Shown in pieces: positions 27,982 to 36,010 of a stretch of 64,000 nucleotides of DNA. Every line of letters begins with the position of its first letter. Position 1 is the first letter of the stretch. The notes beneath the pieces were generated by a model. It did not search any database, was not told the DNA's origin, and saw only the letters and a program-made list of their open reading frames with translations. Source of the stretch: Phycisphaeraceae bacterium (GTDB lineage: Bacteria > Planctomycetota > Phycisphaerae > Phycisphaerales > Phycisphaeraceae); NCBI GenBank assembly GCA_040222855.1, contig JAVKCD010000025.1:496001-560000 (forward strand). The letters are read 5' to 3'. Position numbers and translations under genes: made by a program.

Positions 27982-28308
27982 TCAGGCGGCGATGAGGGCT
28001 GATTCGGGGACGCCGAGACGGATGCCGAAGGCTCCGGTGTTGTCGATGCGGGCGACGGTAGCGGGGACCATGGCGTCGGCACGGAGGAGGCCTTGTTGTG
28101 ATTCTGAGGGGAGGGTGACGTCGATGGGCTGGCCGATTTTGAGGGAGGCATCATTGGCGAGTCGGAGGCGGAGGCCGGTCCACGAGGCGTCAAGTGATTC
28201 GCCGGCGAGGTAGTGTCCGGTGAGTCCGCAGCGGACCTTGACGGCTTTGGTCATGGGCCAGCGGGGGTGGAGTCGGCGGTCGTCCTGGTTGCTGTCTTGA
28301 TCTGGCAT
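27982..28308 (-). CDS. PilZ-like domain protein
   Basis: A 108-residue single-domain protein with a PilZ-like pattern: an N-terminal RRLHPRWPM basic motif (compare RxxxR of c-di-GMP binders), a GESLDASWTGLRLRL segment in the place of the D/NxSxxG motif, then strands ending GAFGIRLG. The D-A-S-W-T-G sequence fits D-x-S-x-x-G, so c-di-GMP binding is possible. It follows the B12-fold gene by 20 bases with an AGGAG ribosome site, so the two are probably co-transcribed and may form a sensory pair. Confidence 0.7.
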   Translation of the reverse strand: MPDQDSNQDDRRLHPRWPMTKAVKVRCGLTGHYLAGESLDASWTGLRLRLANDASLKIGQPIDVTLPSESQQGLLRADAMVPATVARIDNTGAFGIRLGVPESALIAA

Positions 28309-28328
28309 CGAATGAGTCTCCTGGGGTA

Positions 28329-29051
28329 TCAGGCGGCGTTCTTGTTTTGTTGTTGCTGTCGTCGACGGCGTCCGACGGTGCGTTGTTCGGGGATCATGCG
28401 TCGTTCGGGTTCTTCGTTGATGACTTCGACGAGTTCGACGGGATCGATGGCCCAGAGGTCGGCACCGATTTCTTCAGCGAGTCCATCGGCGCGGTTGAAG
28501 ACTCCGCCGCCGACGGTGATCTGGATGTTGGGGCAGGCGCCGATGTCGTGGAGGCGGTCGATGAGGAGTCGCGTCTGGGGGACGGTGGGGGGGATGCAGC
28601 CGAAGACGATGAGTTTGTGGATGTCGAGCTTGGCGAGTTCCTCGACGATTTCGTCGTTGGCGATTCCGCCGCCTGCGAAGAAGACTTCGTAGCCGTCGGC
28701 TTCGAGGAGGTCGGCGGCGAGTTGAGCGGCGAGTTCTTCGATGATTTCGTCGCCACAGATCAGGAGGACGCGTTGGTTTCGGGAGGCGTGGGTTGGGAGT
28801 TTGGGTTGTAGCTGGTTGATGATCTGGTGGAGTTGTCTGGTGGCGTAGTGGTAGGCGAGGTTGGTGAGTTGATCCTCGCGGTTGATCTTCTGGAGTTGCT
28901 CGAGGCATGGCCAGAGGATGGTGTTGATGACTTCGACAGGGTCTTCGACCTTGGTGAGTGCCTGCTCGATGATCGAGCGTGCCTCGCGGCGGTCGCCGGA
29001 GATCAGGTGGGTGAAGAACCGCTCGTTGCCCAGGTGTCGCTGGCTCGGCAT
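28329..29051 (-). CDS. B12-binding-fold protein without the cobalamin histidine
   Basis: A 240-residue protein with the two-part layout of cobalamin-binding regulators: an N-terminal four-helix cap (about 10-85, FFTHLISGDRREARSIIEQAL through YATRQLHQIINQL) and a Rossmann-like domain (about 90-205, VLLICGDEIIEELAAQLAADLLEADGYEVFFAGG, then VFGCIPPTVPQT and ITVGGGVFNR). The DxHxxG motif that ligates cobalt is replaced by GDEIIEEL, with no His, so cobalamin binding in the base-off mode is unlikely. A basic Gln-rich tail RRRRQQQQNK ends the protein. It probably acts as a sensor or scaffold with the downstream PilZ-like protein. Confidence 0.7.
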   Translation of the reverse strand: MPSQRHLGNERFFTHLISGDRREARSIIEQALTKVEDPVEVINTILWPCLEQLQKINREDQLTNLAYHYATRQLHQIINQLQPKLPTHASRNQRVLLICGDEIIEELAAQLAADLLEADGYEVFFAGGGIANDEIVEELAKLDIHKLIVFGCIPPTVPQTRLLIDRLHDIGACPNIQITVGGGVFNRADGLAEEIGADLWAIDPVELVEVINEEPERRMIPEQRTVGRRRRQQQQNKNAA

Positions 29052-29279
29052 GGGGTCAGAGTCCTAAATCATTCGGTCGCGTGTCGGGCTTCCTGCCCAT
29101 CCGTCCGTCCCTGCGGCCGTTGGCCCTAGGGTTATCCCGAGGCTTGGAGCCTGGGTCACCAGAGGAGTCATCGGATTTTTCTGTGGCTTTGGGGATCAAT
29201 CCGCGTTGAGGTCCGTTATCGAGGTCCGCGAAGTGATGAAGGGGGGTCTCGGGGTGTGTTGAGGGCGTAGAATGTGGGG

Positions 29280-30263
29280 ATGAATGAGTCAAAAAGGGTT
29301 ATGAGCGGTGCGTGGCGGTCCTGGGTGGCGGGCTTGAGGGGGGCTGCGCTATCGGTCCTGCTTGTGATGGGAGGGCTGTCGGGTTGTTCGACGAATCCGG
29401 CGACGGGTCAGTCGCAGCTCAATATTCTGAGTGAATCGAGGGAGATCACGCTGGGAGAGGAGGCGTCGCCTCAGTTTCTTGCGGAGTATGGGGGGGCATT
29501 GCCGGATGCTCAGGTGTTGTCGTATGTGCGGGGTCTTGGGCGTCAGCTGGCGGCGGTGAGTGAGCGGCCGGAACTGCCTTGGTCGTTTGAGGTGGTGGAC
29601 TCGTCGGTGATCAATGCGTTTGCGCTTCCAGGTGGGAAGGTGTTTATCTCGCGGGGGTTGCTGGCGAAGATGACGAATGAGGCGCAGCTGGCGGGGGTTC
29701 TCGGGCATGAGATCGGGCATGTGACGGCGCAGCATATTGGTCAGCAGATGACGCGGGCGACTGGGATCCAGCTTGGTTTGGTGGTGGCGGGTGTGGCGGC
29801 GTCGATGTCAGATGAGGATCTGCTGGCGGTGCTTGGGGTCGCTGGGGGTGAGATGGCGGCGGGGGTGTATCTGTTGAAGTTCGGGCGGGATCAGGAGCAT
29901 CAGGCGGATGAACTGGGGCTGCGGTATATGACGCGGCTGGGTTTTGATCCGATGGGGCAGGTGCAGGTGATGCGGATTCTTAAGGATGCGAGTGGGGGTG
30001 GGGGTTCGGTGGAGTTTTTATCGACCCATCCGCTTCCCGAGAGTCGGATCGAGCGGCTGGAGGGGATGATCCGTGAGCGTTACCCGGACTCGGGGACATC
30101 GGCTTATGGGTTTGGGGAGGCACGGTTTGAGCAGGAGGTGCTGAGTCGGTTGCGGGCGTTGCCGGCGGCGAAGCACCCGAAGCAGGGGGCTGACGCTGGG
30201 GGGGCGATGCCAGTGGTGGCGTGGTGTGGGTCGTGTGCAGAGTCGCATCGGGTGGGTGGTTGA
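29280..30263 (+). CDS. M48 family metalloprotease, lipoprotein
   Basis: A 327-residue zinc protease of the BepA/YfgC class that acts on outer-membrane or periplasmic proteins. Signal peptide with lipobox LSGC (Cys36), the conserved NPATGQ and SESREITLGE stretch after it, active-site HEIGH at 143-147 with FALPGGKVFISRGLL before it, and the third zinc ligand Glu in DQEHQADELGLRYM. STHPLPESRI completes the family pattern. No TPR domain is present, so it is the short form. TAGAAT lies 6 bases before the ATG at 29280. menG/ubiE follows 2 bases later. Confidence 0.9.
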   Translation: MNESKRVMSGAWRSWVAGLRGAALSVLLVMGGLSGCSTNPATGQSQLNILSESREITLGEEASPQFLAEYGGALPDAQVLSYVRGLGRQLAAVSERPELPWSFEVVDSSVINAFALPGGKVFISRGLLAKMTNEAQLAGVLGHEIGHVTAQHIGQQMTRATGIQLGLVVAGVAASMSDEDLLAVLGVAGGEMAAGVYLLKFGRDQEHQADELGLRYMTRLGFDPMGQVQVMRILKDASGGGGSVEFLSTHPLPESRIERLEGMIRERYPDSGTSAYGFGEARFEQEVLSRLRALPAAKHPKQGADAGGAMPVVAWCGSCAESHRVGG

Positions 30264-30265
30264 GG

Positions 30266-31027
30266 ATGGGTAAGGGTGGCTGGGAGCGTGAAGCGCTTGG
30301 CGATGTTCATGCAGCGTCGGATAAGGCGACGCGGGTGCGATCGATGTTTGCGGCGATCGCGCCGAGTTATGACCTGAATAACCGGCTGCACTCGGTGGGT
30401 CTGGATCAGTGGTGGCGGAGGCGGCTGGTTGCGATGGCGGGGGTGAAGGCGGGGGATGAGGTGCTGGATGTGGCGACGGGGACGGGGGATGTGGCGTTGG
30501 CGTTTGCGCGGCGGGGGTGTCGTGTGGTGGGTGTGGATTTCACGGCTGAGTTGTTGCGGATCGCGCAGGGCAAGCGTGTGGGTAAGGGGTTTGTTGAGCC
30601 GGTGTATGTGGCGGGGGATGCGACGCGGCTGCCGATGGCGGATGGGGCGTTTGATGTGGTGAGTATTGCTTTTGGGATTCGGAATGTGGATCGTCCGGAG
30701 GTGGCGTTGGCTGAGTTTTATCGGGTGCTGCGGCCGGGCGGGCGGTTGGTGATTCTGGAGTTTTCGACGCCTGGGTTTGCGCCGGTACGTTGGGTGAACT
30801 CGCTTTATTGCGATGTGATCATGCCGAGGACGGCGGCGTGGATCGCGGGGGATCGGGTGAATGCGTACCGGTATCTGCCGGCGAGTGTGGCGAGTTTCAT
30901 GAGTGCGGATGAGATGAAGGGTGCGATGAGGGCGGCGGGTTTTGAGGGGGTGGCGGATCGTGGGTTGACGTTGGGGGTGGCGCGGGTTTATCGGGGGGTG
31001 AAGCCCTGCTTCGCCAAGGCTACGTAG
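30266..31027 (+). CDS. menG: Demethylmenaquinone/ubiquinone methyltransferase
   Basis: SAM-dependent C-methyltransferase of quinone synthesis (UbiE/MenG). Motifs: MFAAIAPSYDLNNRLHSVGLDQWWRR at the N-terminus, SAM-binding DVATGTGDVALAFA, GVDFTAELL, GDATRLPM, IAFGIRNVDRPEVALAEFYRVLRPGGRLVILEFSTP and YRYLPASVASF. In Planctomycetota menaquinone is the expected quinone, so MenG is the better name. The start at 30266 is the one matching the family. The last residues (CFAKAT) are encoded by a hairpin-like AAGCCCTGCTTCGCCAAGGCTACG sequence, suggesting that a repeat has replaced the natural end. Confidence 0.92.
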   Translation: MGKGGWEREALGDVHAASDKATRVRSMFAAIAPSYDLNNRLHSVGLDQWWRRRLVAMAGVKAGDEVLDVATGTGDVALAFARRGCRVVGVDFTAELLRIAQGKRVGKGFVEPVYVAGDATRLPMADGAFDVVSIAFGIRNVDRPEVALAEFYRVLRPGGRLVILEFSTPGFAPVRWVNSLYCDVIMPRTAAWIAGDRVNAYRYLPASVASFMSADEMKGAMRAAGFEGVADRGLTLGVARVYRGVKPCFAKAT

Positions 31028-31074
31028 GGTTCGGTGGTTTGAGGGGATGAGGTTCTGAGAGGAGGGCGGGCACA

Positions 31075-31100
31075 GGGCACTCGGCTACGCCGAGTTGCCC
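31075..31100. repeat. REP-like hairpin
   Basis: GGGCACTCGGC and GCCGAGTTGCCC pair around TAC, with one bulged T. It lies between the convergent menG and SpoIIE-type phosphatase genes. Confidence 0.6.
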
Positions 31101-31125
31101 GGTGGCACCCGAGCGTGGAGGGGGG

Positions 31126-32931
31126 TCAAGCCCATTGGAGGGCGACGGCGGTGGCGTCGTCGGCGAGTTGGGTTCGGCCGGCGTGTTGTTCGATGGCGGT
31201 GAAGAGGCTCTGTACGGGGCAGGTCTGGGGCGGGAGCTGGTTGATGATGGACTGGATTCGTGGGAAGCCGAACTCTTCGGCGCGGCCTTCGTCATCGGGT
31301 TGGGCTTGTTGTTCGACCATGCCATCTGAGACGATGAGGAGGCATCCGCCTGGGTAGAGTTCGAGTGTTGCGGCGGGGTAATCGAAGGATGAGGCGATGC
31401 CGATGGGTGGCCCGCCTCGGTCGGCGAGGGTGAGCAACTCGCCTTCGGGTCGGCGGAGGAGAGCGTAGCCGTGTCCGGCGTCGACGTAGGTGAGGGTTCG
31501 TTGTTGGATGTCGATGACGGCGGCCCAGAGGGTGATGAATCGGCTGTCGGCGCAGCGGGCCTGGAGGAAGGTATTGAGGGCGGTGACGACTTTGGCGGGG
31601 TCGTGGGTGTGGTTGAAGGCGGCGTGGATGTATCCCTGGGCGGCGGTCATGAGGACGGAGGCGGCGACGCCTTTGCCTGCGACGTCGCCCAGGGTGATGG
31701 CGAGTCGTTGTTCGTTGAGCGGGATGACGTCGAAGAAGTCGCCGGAGATGACGCGGCCAGGGCGGCTTTCGCCGGTGTAGGTGATGCCTGAGATGGAGCC
31801 GGTTCGTTGGGGGAGGACGAAGGCCTGGGCTTCGGCGGCGGCGGCGAGGTCGGACTCGACGCGGGCGTAGCGTTTCTGGAGGTCGAGGCGCATGAGGTTG
31901 GAGAGGGCGAGGGCGGCGATCTGTGCGAGTCGGACGGCGAACTGGGTGGCGTCGGTGGAGAGTTTTGCGGCGCGACCGGTGCCGTGGCGGTTGTCGAGGT
32001 AGAGGAAACCGGCGACGGTGGGTCCGAGTTTGAGGGGGACGCAGAGGGCTTCGTCGATGCCGAGTTCGAAGACGGAGACGGCGAGGTCGGGGTCGGACTG
32101 CTGGCGAGTGAGTCGGGTGGGGAGGCCTTCGACGGCGGCGCGGCGGATGAGGGAGCGGGAGAAGCTGGGGCCGTCGGCCTGACTGGTGAAGGAGCCGTGG
32201 GCGGCGAGGACGGTGACGTTGGCGTCATCGGTCATGGGTCGGAGGATGGCGGCGTTGGTGTAGCCGGTTCCGCGGATGGCGGCTTCGAGGACGCTGGTGG
32301 CGAGTTGAAGTTCGGTGTCGGCATCGTGGATGGATTCGGCGCAGTCGAGGAGGAGGTTCATCCACTGGCCGGTGGATTTGTTGGCGGCGGCGGGTTCGAC
32401 GAGGGTGATGTTGCCGTTGCTGCTGTGGGTGGTGTCGTCGAAGGTTTGGGAGAGTCGGCTGTCGGTGCCGCGGAGGGCGGGGTTGACGACCTGGAAGACC
32501 CAGGGGGCCATTTCGATGAGGTCATCGGGTTCGATGGGGTAGCGTTGGTCGGGTTTGAGTTTGATGCCGTTGAGGCGGGTGCCGTGCCGGGATCCACGAT
32601 CGACGAGAAACCACCCCCCCTCGCCCCCCGCCCCCCCCGCACTCCCCGCACTCCCCCCACCCCCCGCTCCCCCCGCCTTGGGGTGGAAGGTGGTGGTGTC
32701 GGGGTTTTTGGGTTGTCGGGGGGTGTCGGTGACGAGCATGGCGTGCTCGCGGGAGACGGAGTCTTTTTCGATGAGTTGGAGGGTGTTGCCGGCTCGGCGG
32801 CCGAGGGTTACGGGGCCGGGGGGTGTGAGGGTGTGGTTGATGACGCGGGGCCCGGCGACGGAGACGAGGGCGAGGGTGGTCTGGGGGGCGTCGAGGGTGG
32901 AGGAGGGGGGTTTGGAGGCGGTCTGGGGCAT
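31126..32931 (-). CDS. FHA-GAF-PP2C (SpoIIE-type) serine phosphatase
   Basis: A 601-residue signalling protein. Domains in order: FHA (about 20-150; GRRAGN at 44, SREH at 60-63, GTRLNG at 117-122), which binds phosphothreonine; GAF (about 190-360, ending near ALALSNLMRL); and a SpoIIE-type PP2C phosphatase (about 395-600; PGRVISGDFFDV, LGDVAGKGVAASVLM, YVDAGH, LLIVSDGMVEQ, ADDATAVAL) with the metal-binding Asp residues. Such proteins usually dephosphorylate an anti-sigma antagonist in a partner switch, but no partner gene is adjacent. A Gly/Ala/Ser-rich insertion splits the FHA domain at 86-106; it is encoded by a poly-C tract (about 32613-32690). Confidence 0.9.
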   Translation of the reverse strand: MPQTASKPPSSTLDAPQTTLALVSVAGPRVINHTLTPPGPVTLGRRAGNTLQLIEKDSVSREHAMLVTDTPRQPKNPDTTTFHPKAGGAGGGGSAGSAGGAGGEGGWFLVDRGSRHGTRLNGIKLKPDQRYPIEPDDLIEMAPWVFQVVNPALRGTDSRLSQTFDDTTHSSNGNITLVEPAAANKSTGQWMNLLLDCAESIHDADTELQLATSVLEAAIRGTGYTNAAILRPMTDDANVTVLAAHGSFTSQADGPSFSRSLIRRAAVEGLPTRLTRQQSDPDLAVSVFELGIDEALCVPLKLGPTVAGFLYLDNRHGTGRAAKLSTDATQFAVRLAQIAALALSNLMRLDLQKRYARVESDLAAAAEAQAFVLPQRTGSISGITYTGESRPGRVISGDFFDVIPLNEQRLAITLGDVAGKGVAASVLMTAAQGYIHAAFNHTHDPAKVVTALNTFLQARCADSRFITLWAAVIDIQQRTLTYVDAGHGYALLRRPEGELLTLADRGGPPIGIASSFDYPAATLELYPGGCLLIVSDGMVEQQAQPDDEGRAEEFGFPRIQSIINQLPPQTCPVQSLFTAIEQHAGRTQLADDATAVALQWA

Positions 32932-33069
32932 GGGCGCGGCGTCCTGATTGTTGTCACCACCCGACTTAGGACAGTTTAACAGGTGGTGGTCGGAATCCGA
33001 GGTTTGATGTTTGGCGGAAGGCCGGAGATCGGCTAGGCTTACGGATTCCCCGCAAGGCGGGGCACAACT

Positions 33070-33143
33070 CGGGGCGTAGCGCAGCTTGGTAGCGCGCTTG
33101 ACTGGGGGTCAAGAGGTCGCAGGTTCAAATCCTGTCGCCCCGA
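33070..33143 (+). tRNA. tRNA-Pro (anticodon GGG)
   Basis: A 74-base cloverleaf. Acceptor CGGGGCG pairs with CGCCCCG, the D arm is GCGCAGCTTGGTAGCGC, the anticodon stem CTTGA/TCAAG encloses CTGGGGG with anticodon GGG, and the T arm GCAGG-TTCAAAT-CCTGT is standard. The discriminator is A at 33143 and CCA is not encoded. A possible promoter (TTGGCG, 17 bases, TAGGCT) lies at 33011-33039. A terminator follows. Confidence 0.96.
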
Positions 33144-33150
33144 CTTCGAT

Positions 33151-33178
33151 AAAAACCCCTGAGAGATCGGGGGTTTTT
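33151..33178. terminator. Terminator after tRNA-Pro
   Basis: AAAAACCCC and GGGGGTTTTT form a strong stem with a 9-base loop and a T-run on the plus strand. The A-run on the left makes it usable in both directions, so it may also end the minus-strand ORF at 33249. Confidence 0.85.
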
Positions 33179-33248
33179 GCTATTTCTGCCATAACTCTTT
33201 GTGTGCCCTAGACAGCCTTCTTTTATTTGGAGAAAAGTAAGTGTGGAT

Positions 33249-33914
33249 TCATGGGCACATCAGAGAGGCCAAGAACGCATCGACTGAGCTCGCATGACAG
33301 TAGATTTCGCCCGAGACAGTGAGTGGATATCCATTGGCCTCATCTTTGGCTACTGCGTCTGCCAGCCGTTTATAAGCTTCATTGTCCGGCGAGGTGACGC
33401 CATACCGTCTCGCTAGCAGGATGACATGAACCATAAGATTGAATATTGCGGGGTAGAGATTTACGTACTGGCCATACCACTTCAAAGCATGCATTGCTAG
33501 TGGCTGCTGTTCGGCCTTGTATTTGGTGTCGATGGCCTGAATGGCGGTCAGGACTACTTCCCTGTCGATGAGGCAGAGAATGCCTAAGTCGCTGACCAGT
33601 GGCTGGTTGCTGATAGCTAGAGGCTTGACATTATGGGTAACCTCTCCACCGTGATGAAAATGATTACGAAGCGCCTTCATTGCTACGAATTCACCATGTT
33701 TGAATAAATCACTCCTCATCGCCTTAGGTACTCGGTCGTGCATGGAGTGAAGTGCGTTGGACCAGTTGAACAGAACGTCCTCACTTGGTGTTTCTACGAA
33801 CGCGATGTAAGCGCGGCACAAGCGGGCTACTGCATCAGAGCCATCTTTTTTCATATTTGCCTTCACCATCATTAAGTTCCGCGCGTCCTTTAATTCTAAA
33901 CTTATTGTTGCCAA
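33249..33914 (-). CDS. AT-rich hypothetical protein with a HEPN-like RNxxxH motif
   Basis: Not recognised with certainty. The 221-residue, mostly helical product contains LRNHFHHGGE near residue 83, an exact R-N-x3-H motif as found at the catalytic site of HEPN ribonucleases, placed after a first helical pair. A single such motif can occur by chance. There is no signal peptide or transmembrane segment. Codon use is much more AT-rich than the flanking genes and the gene lies directly after tRNA-Pro, both of which suggest transfer. The start given is a TTG; ATG codons at residues 15-16 (MMVKANM) are alternatives. No nucleotidyltransferase antitoxin partner is adjacent. Confidence 0.6.
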   Translation of the reverse strand: MATISLELKDARNLMMVKANMKKDGSDAVARLCRAYIAFVETPSEDVLFNWSNALHSMHDRVPKAMRSDLFKHGEFVAMKALRNHFHHGGEVTHNVKPLAISNQPLVSDLGILCLIDREVVLTAIQAIDTKYKAEQQPLAMHALKWYGQYVNLYPAIFNLMVHVILLARRYGVTSPDNEAYKRLADAVAKDEANGYPLTVSGEIYCHASSVDAFLASLMCP

Positions 33915-34044
33915 ATAAACTGCTCAGGCATCAGCAACTACAGAACTGTAAACCGAAACCGAGGGCTGCATCAGATGGCGTGAAGGGGACAGGTTGGTGA
34001 GTGTCATTTAGCCGGTGCTTTGTTGAGACTGGTAAACTCTTGTG

Positions 34045-34911
34045 ATGAAAGCAATCCCAGGAGTGCCGGTGTTGAGGCTTGGTGAGGGGCCGGTTTGGTG
34101 GGGGGGTGTGTTGTGGTTTGTGGATATTGTGGCGGGGAAGTTGTGTCGGTATGAGCCGGAGACGGGGGGGTATGAGGATCGGGTGGTGGCGGAGTTGCTG
34201 GGGGCGGCGGGGCCTTGTGATGATGGGCGGTGGATGCTGGCGACGGAGCGGGGGCTGAGTTTGCTGGATTGGGGGAGCGGTGAGGTGGAGGTGGTCTCGC
34301 AGGTGCTGGCGGATACGGCGTTTCGGTTTAATGACGGGAAGGCGGACCCGGCGGGGCGGTTCTGGGTGGGGACGATGGCGACGGGGCGGGATGCGGGGCC
34401 GGGGTGGTTGTATCGGTGGGAGGCGGGCAAGGGTGAGCCGGAGGCGGTGCTGCCTGGGGTGACGATCTCGAACGGGTTGGACTGGTCGGCGGATGGGAAG
34501 CGGATGTATTACATCGATACGCCAACGCGGCGGGTGGATGTGTTTGATTATGACGTGGCGAGCGGGTCGATTCGTGATCGGCGGACGCTGGTGGAGATTC
34601 CGGAGGGGAAGGGTTCGCCGGACGGGATGTGTCTGGATGCGGAGGGGCACGCGTGGGTGGGTTTCTGGGGTGGGCGGTGCGTGCGGCGGTTTGATGGTCA
34701 GACGGGTGAGTTGTTGGCGGAGGTTGCGGTGCCGGCGTTGAATGTGACGAGTTGTTGTTTCGGGGGTGAAAATTACGAGACGCTTTATGTGACGACGGCG
34801 TCGGTGGGGATGTCGGAGGAGGAGCGTGCTGAGCTGCCGGAGGCGGGGCGGGTGTTTTCGGCGGAGGTTGGGGTGGGGGGGCGGGCCGGGCATGTGGTGC
34901 GGGTGGGATAG
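34045..34911 (+). CDS. SMP-30/gluconolactonase family protein
   Basis: A 288-residue six-bladed propeller of the SMP-30 family, calcium- or zinc-dependent lactonases acting on sugar lactones such as gluconolactone. Metal ligands are visible as Glu in LGEGPVWW, Asn in TISNGLDWSADGKRMYYIDT and Asp in GSPDGMCLDAEGHAWVGFWGG; FRFNDGKADPAGRFWVGTM is the substrate-loop signature. There is no signal peptide, so it is cytoplasmic. TAAACT lies exactly 6 bases before the ATG at 34045. The physiological lactone is not known. Confidence 0.9.
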   Translation: MKAIPGVPVLRLGEGPVWWGGVLWFVDIVAGKLCRYEPETGGYEDRVVAELLGAAGPCDDGRWMLATERGLSLLDWGSGEVEVVSQVLADTAFRFNDGKADPAGRFWVGTMATGRDAGPGWLYRWEAGKGEPEAVLPGVTISNGLDWSADGKRMYYIDTPTRRVDVFDYDVASGSIRDRRTLVEIPEGKGSPDGMCLDAEGHAWVGFWGGRCVRRFDGQTGELLAEVAVPALNVTSCCFGGENYETLYVTTASVGMSEEERAELPEAGRVFSAEVGVGGRAGHVVRVG

Positions 34912-34925
34912 ATTTCATAAAGTTC

Positions 34926-34954
34926 TTGGCCAACGCATCAATCACGGGTATGAT
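34926..34954 (+). promoter_or_regulatory. Promoter of vapBC (leaderless)
   Basis: TTGGCC, a 17-base spacer and TATGAT, with only six bases between the -10 box and the vapB ATG. Confidence 0.6.
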
Positions 34955-34960
34955 TGATGC

Positions 34961-35155
34961 ATGAGAACGACTGTCAATCTTGATGATGCGTTGCTGGAGC
35001 AGGCGGCGAAGCTGACGGGCGTCAGCAACAAGACGGCGCTGGTGAACAAGGCGCTGGAGGTGCTGGTGGCCCGGGAGAGCGCGCGGGCGCTGGCGCGGCT
35101 GGGCGGGAGTCAGCCGGAGATGAAGGAGATCCCGCGACGGCGATCGGCGTCGTGA
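34961..35155 (+). CDS. vapB: VapB-type antitoxin
   Basis: A 64-residue antitoxin of the type II VapB family: an N-terminal ribbon-helix-helix-like part MRTTVNLDDALLEQAAKLTG, SNKTALVNKALEVLV, and a C-terminal tail GGSQPEMKEIPRRR that would bind the toxin. It probably represses its own promoter, which overlaps the start. The stop overlaps the toxin start (GTGA). Confidence 0.88.
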   Translation: MRTTVNLDDALLEQAAKLTGVSNKTALVNKALEVLVARESARALARLGGSQPEMKEIPRRRSAS

Positions 35156-35505
35156 TCCTGGCAGACACGTCGGTGTGGGTGGAGCACTTTCGGGCGACGG
35201 ATCGGCGGCTGTTTCGGCTGTTGGACGAGCAGGGGATCGTGCTGCACGAGATGGTGATCGGTGAGTTGGCGTGCGGCGGGCTACCGGAGCGGGCGCGGAC
35301 GATCGGTCGGCTCAAGCGGATGCCACGGGTGCGGACTTGCGGTGCTGAGTCGTGTCTGGATCTGATCGAAGTGGAGGGTCTCGTGAGCCGAGGGATCGGG
35401 TGGGTGGACGTGCATCTGCTGGCGAGTTGTCTGCGGGATGGGGTGCGGCTGTGGACGCGTGACCGGAGGCTGCATGAGGTCGCCCGGGGACTTGGGCTAG
35501 GATAA
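35152..35505 (+). CDS. vapC: VapC-type PIN-domain toxin
   Basis: A 117-residue PIN-domain endoribonuclease. The acidic residues are Asp5 (LADTSVWVEHF), Glu in MVIGELACGGL, Asp in GWVDVHLLA and Asp in LWTRDRRL, the four-residue active site of VapC toxins that cut tRNA or rRNA. It uses a GTG start overlapping vapB by four bases. No degenerated catalytic residue was seen, so the pair looks functional. Confidence 0.9.
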   Translation: MILADTSVWVEHFRATDRRLFRLLDEQGIVLHEMVIGELACGGLPERARTIGRLKRMPRVRTCGAESCLDLIEVEGLVSRGIGWVDVHLLASCLRDGVRLWTRDRRLHEVARGLGLG

Positions 35506-35509
35506 TGAC

Positions 35510-35878
35510 ATGGCAAAGAATGTGCTTGGGACGGAACTGGCTGAGTGTTCGCGGGACCCGTTGACGGGGTTTTACCGGGATGGGTGTTGTCGGACGGGTG
35601 CTGATGATGTGGGGTTGCACACGGTTTGTGCGCGGGTGACGGCGGCGTTTCTGTCGTTCTCGAAGCAGGCGGGGAATGATTTATCGACGCCACGGCCGGA
35701 GTATTCGTTTCCGGGGTTGAAGGCAGGGGATCGGTGGTGTGTTTGTGTGGAGCGTTGGAAGGAGGCGCTGGAGGCGGGTGTGGCTCCGCCAGTGGTGCTG
35801 GAGGCGACGCACATGTCGGTATTGGAGTTTGTGGAGATGGACGTGTTGGAGGAGCACGCTGTGGGGTCGGGGGCTTGA
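35510..35878 (+). CDS. DUF2237 family protein
   Basis: A 122-residue cytoplasmic protein that matches the DUF2237 pattern closely: KNVLGTELAECSRDPLTGFYRDGCC, DVGLHTVCARVTAAFL, GNDLSTPRPEYSFPGLKAGDRWC and APPVVLEATHMSVLEFV. The conserved Cys and His residues suggest metal or redox chemistry, but no function is established for the family. It follows vapC by 4 bases, yet TAGGAT lies exactly 6 bases before the ATG, so it may be transcribed separately and leaderless. Confidence 0.88.
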   Translation: MAKNVLGTELAECSRDPLTGFYRDGCCRTGADDVGLHTVCARVTAAFLSFSKQAGNDLSTPRPEYSFPGLKAGDRWCVCVERWKEALEAGVAPPVVLEATHMSVLEFVEMDVLEEHAVGSGA

Positions 35879-35938
35879 AGATTACGGCAGTTGCGCTCGC
35901 TTCATTGATGGGGGGAGTAAGTTTTTCAGGGGATGGGC

Positions 35939-35958
35939 CCACAGGCTCGCGCCTGTGG
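35939..35958. repeat. REP-like hairpin
   Basis: An 8-bp perfect stem CCACAGGC/GCCTGTGG with loop TCGC, flanked by GGGGATGGG and CTCGTGACGCG. Same element as at 25038 with T-A replaced by C-G on both arms. Confidence 0.65.
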
Positions 35959-36010
35959 CTCGTGACGCGATCGGATCGATTCTTGGTGAACTGACAGGGC
36001 GTGATGATGC

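Noticed and set aside
29056-29292. 78-residue minus-strand reading just upstream of the B12-fold gene
   Set aside because: It needs a TTG start lying across the M48 protease start, has no ribosome site and is low-complexity Ser/Pro/Arg. It could be real but the support is too thin.
31807-32979. 390-residue Gly/Glu/Asp-rich plus-strand reading
   Set aside because: Antisense shadow of the FHA-GAF-SpoIIE phosphatase; the composition is the complement effect of C-ended codons.
33070-34041. Integrative element at tRNA-Pro
   Set aside because: The tRNA is intact and the neighbour is AT-rich, but I found no integrase and no direct repeat of the tRNA 3' end.
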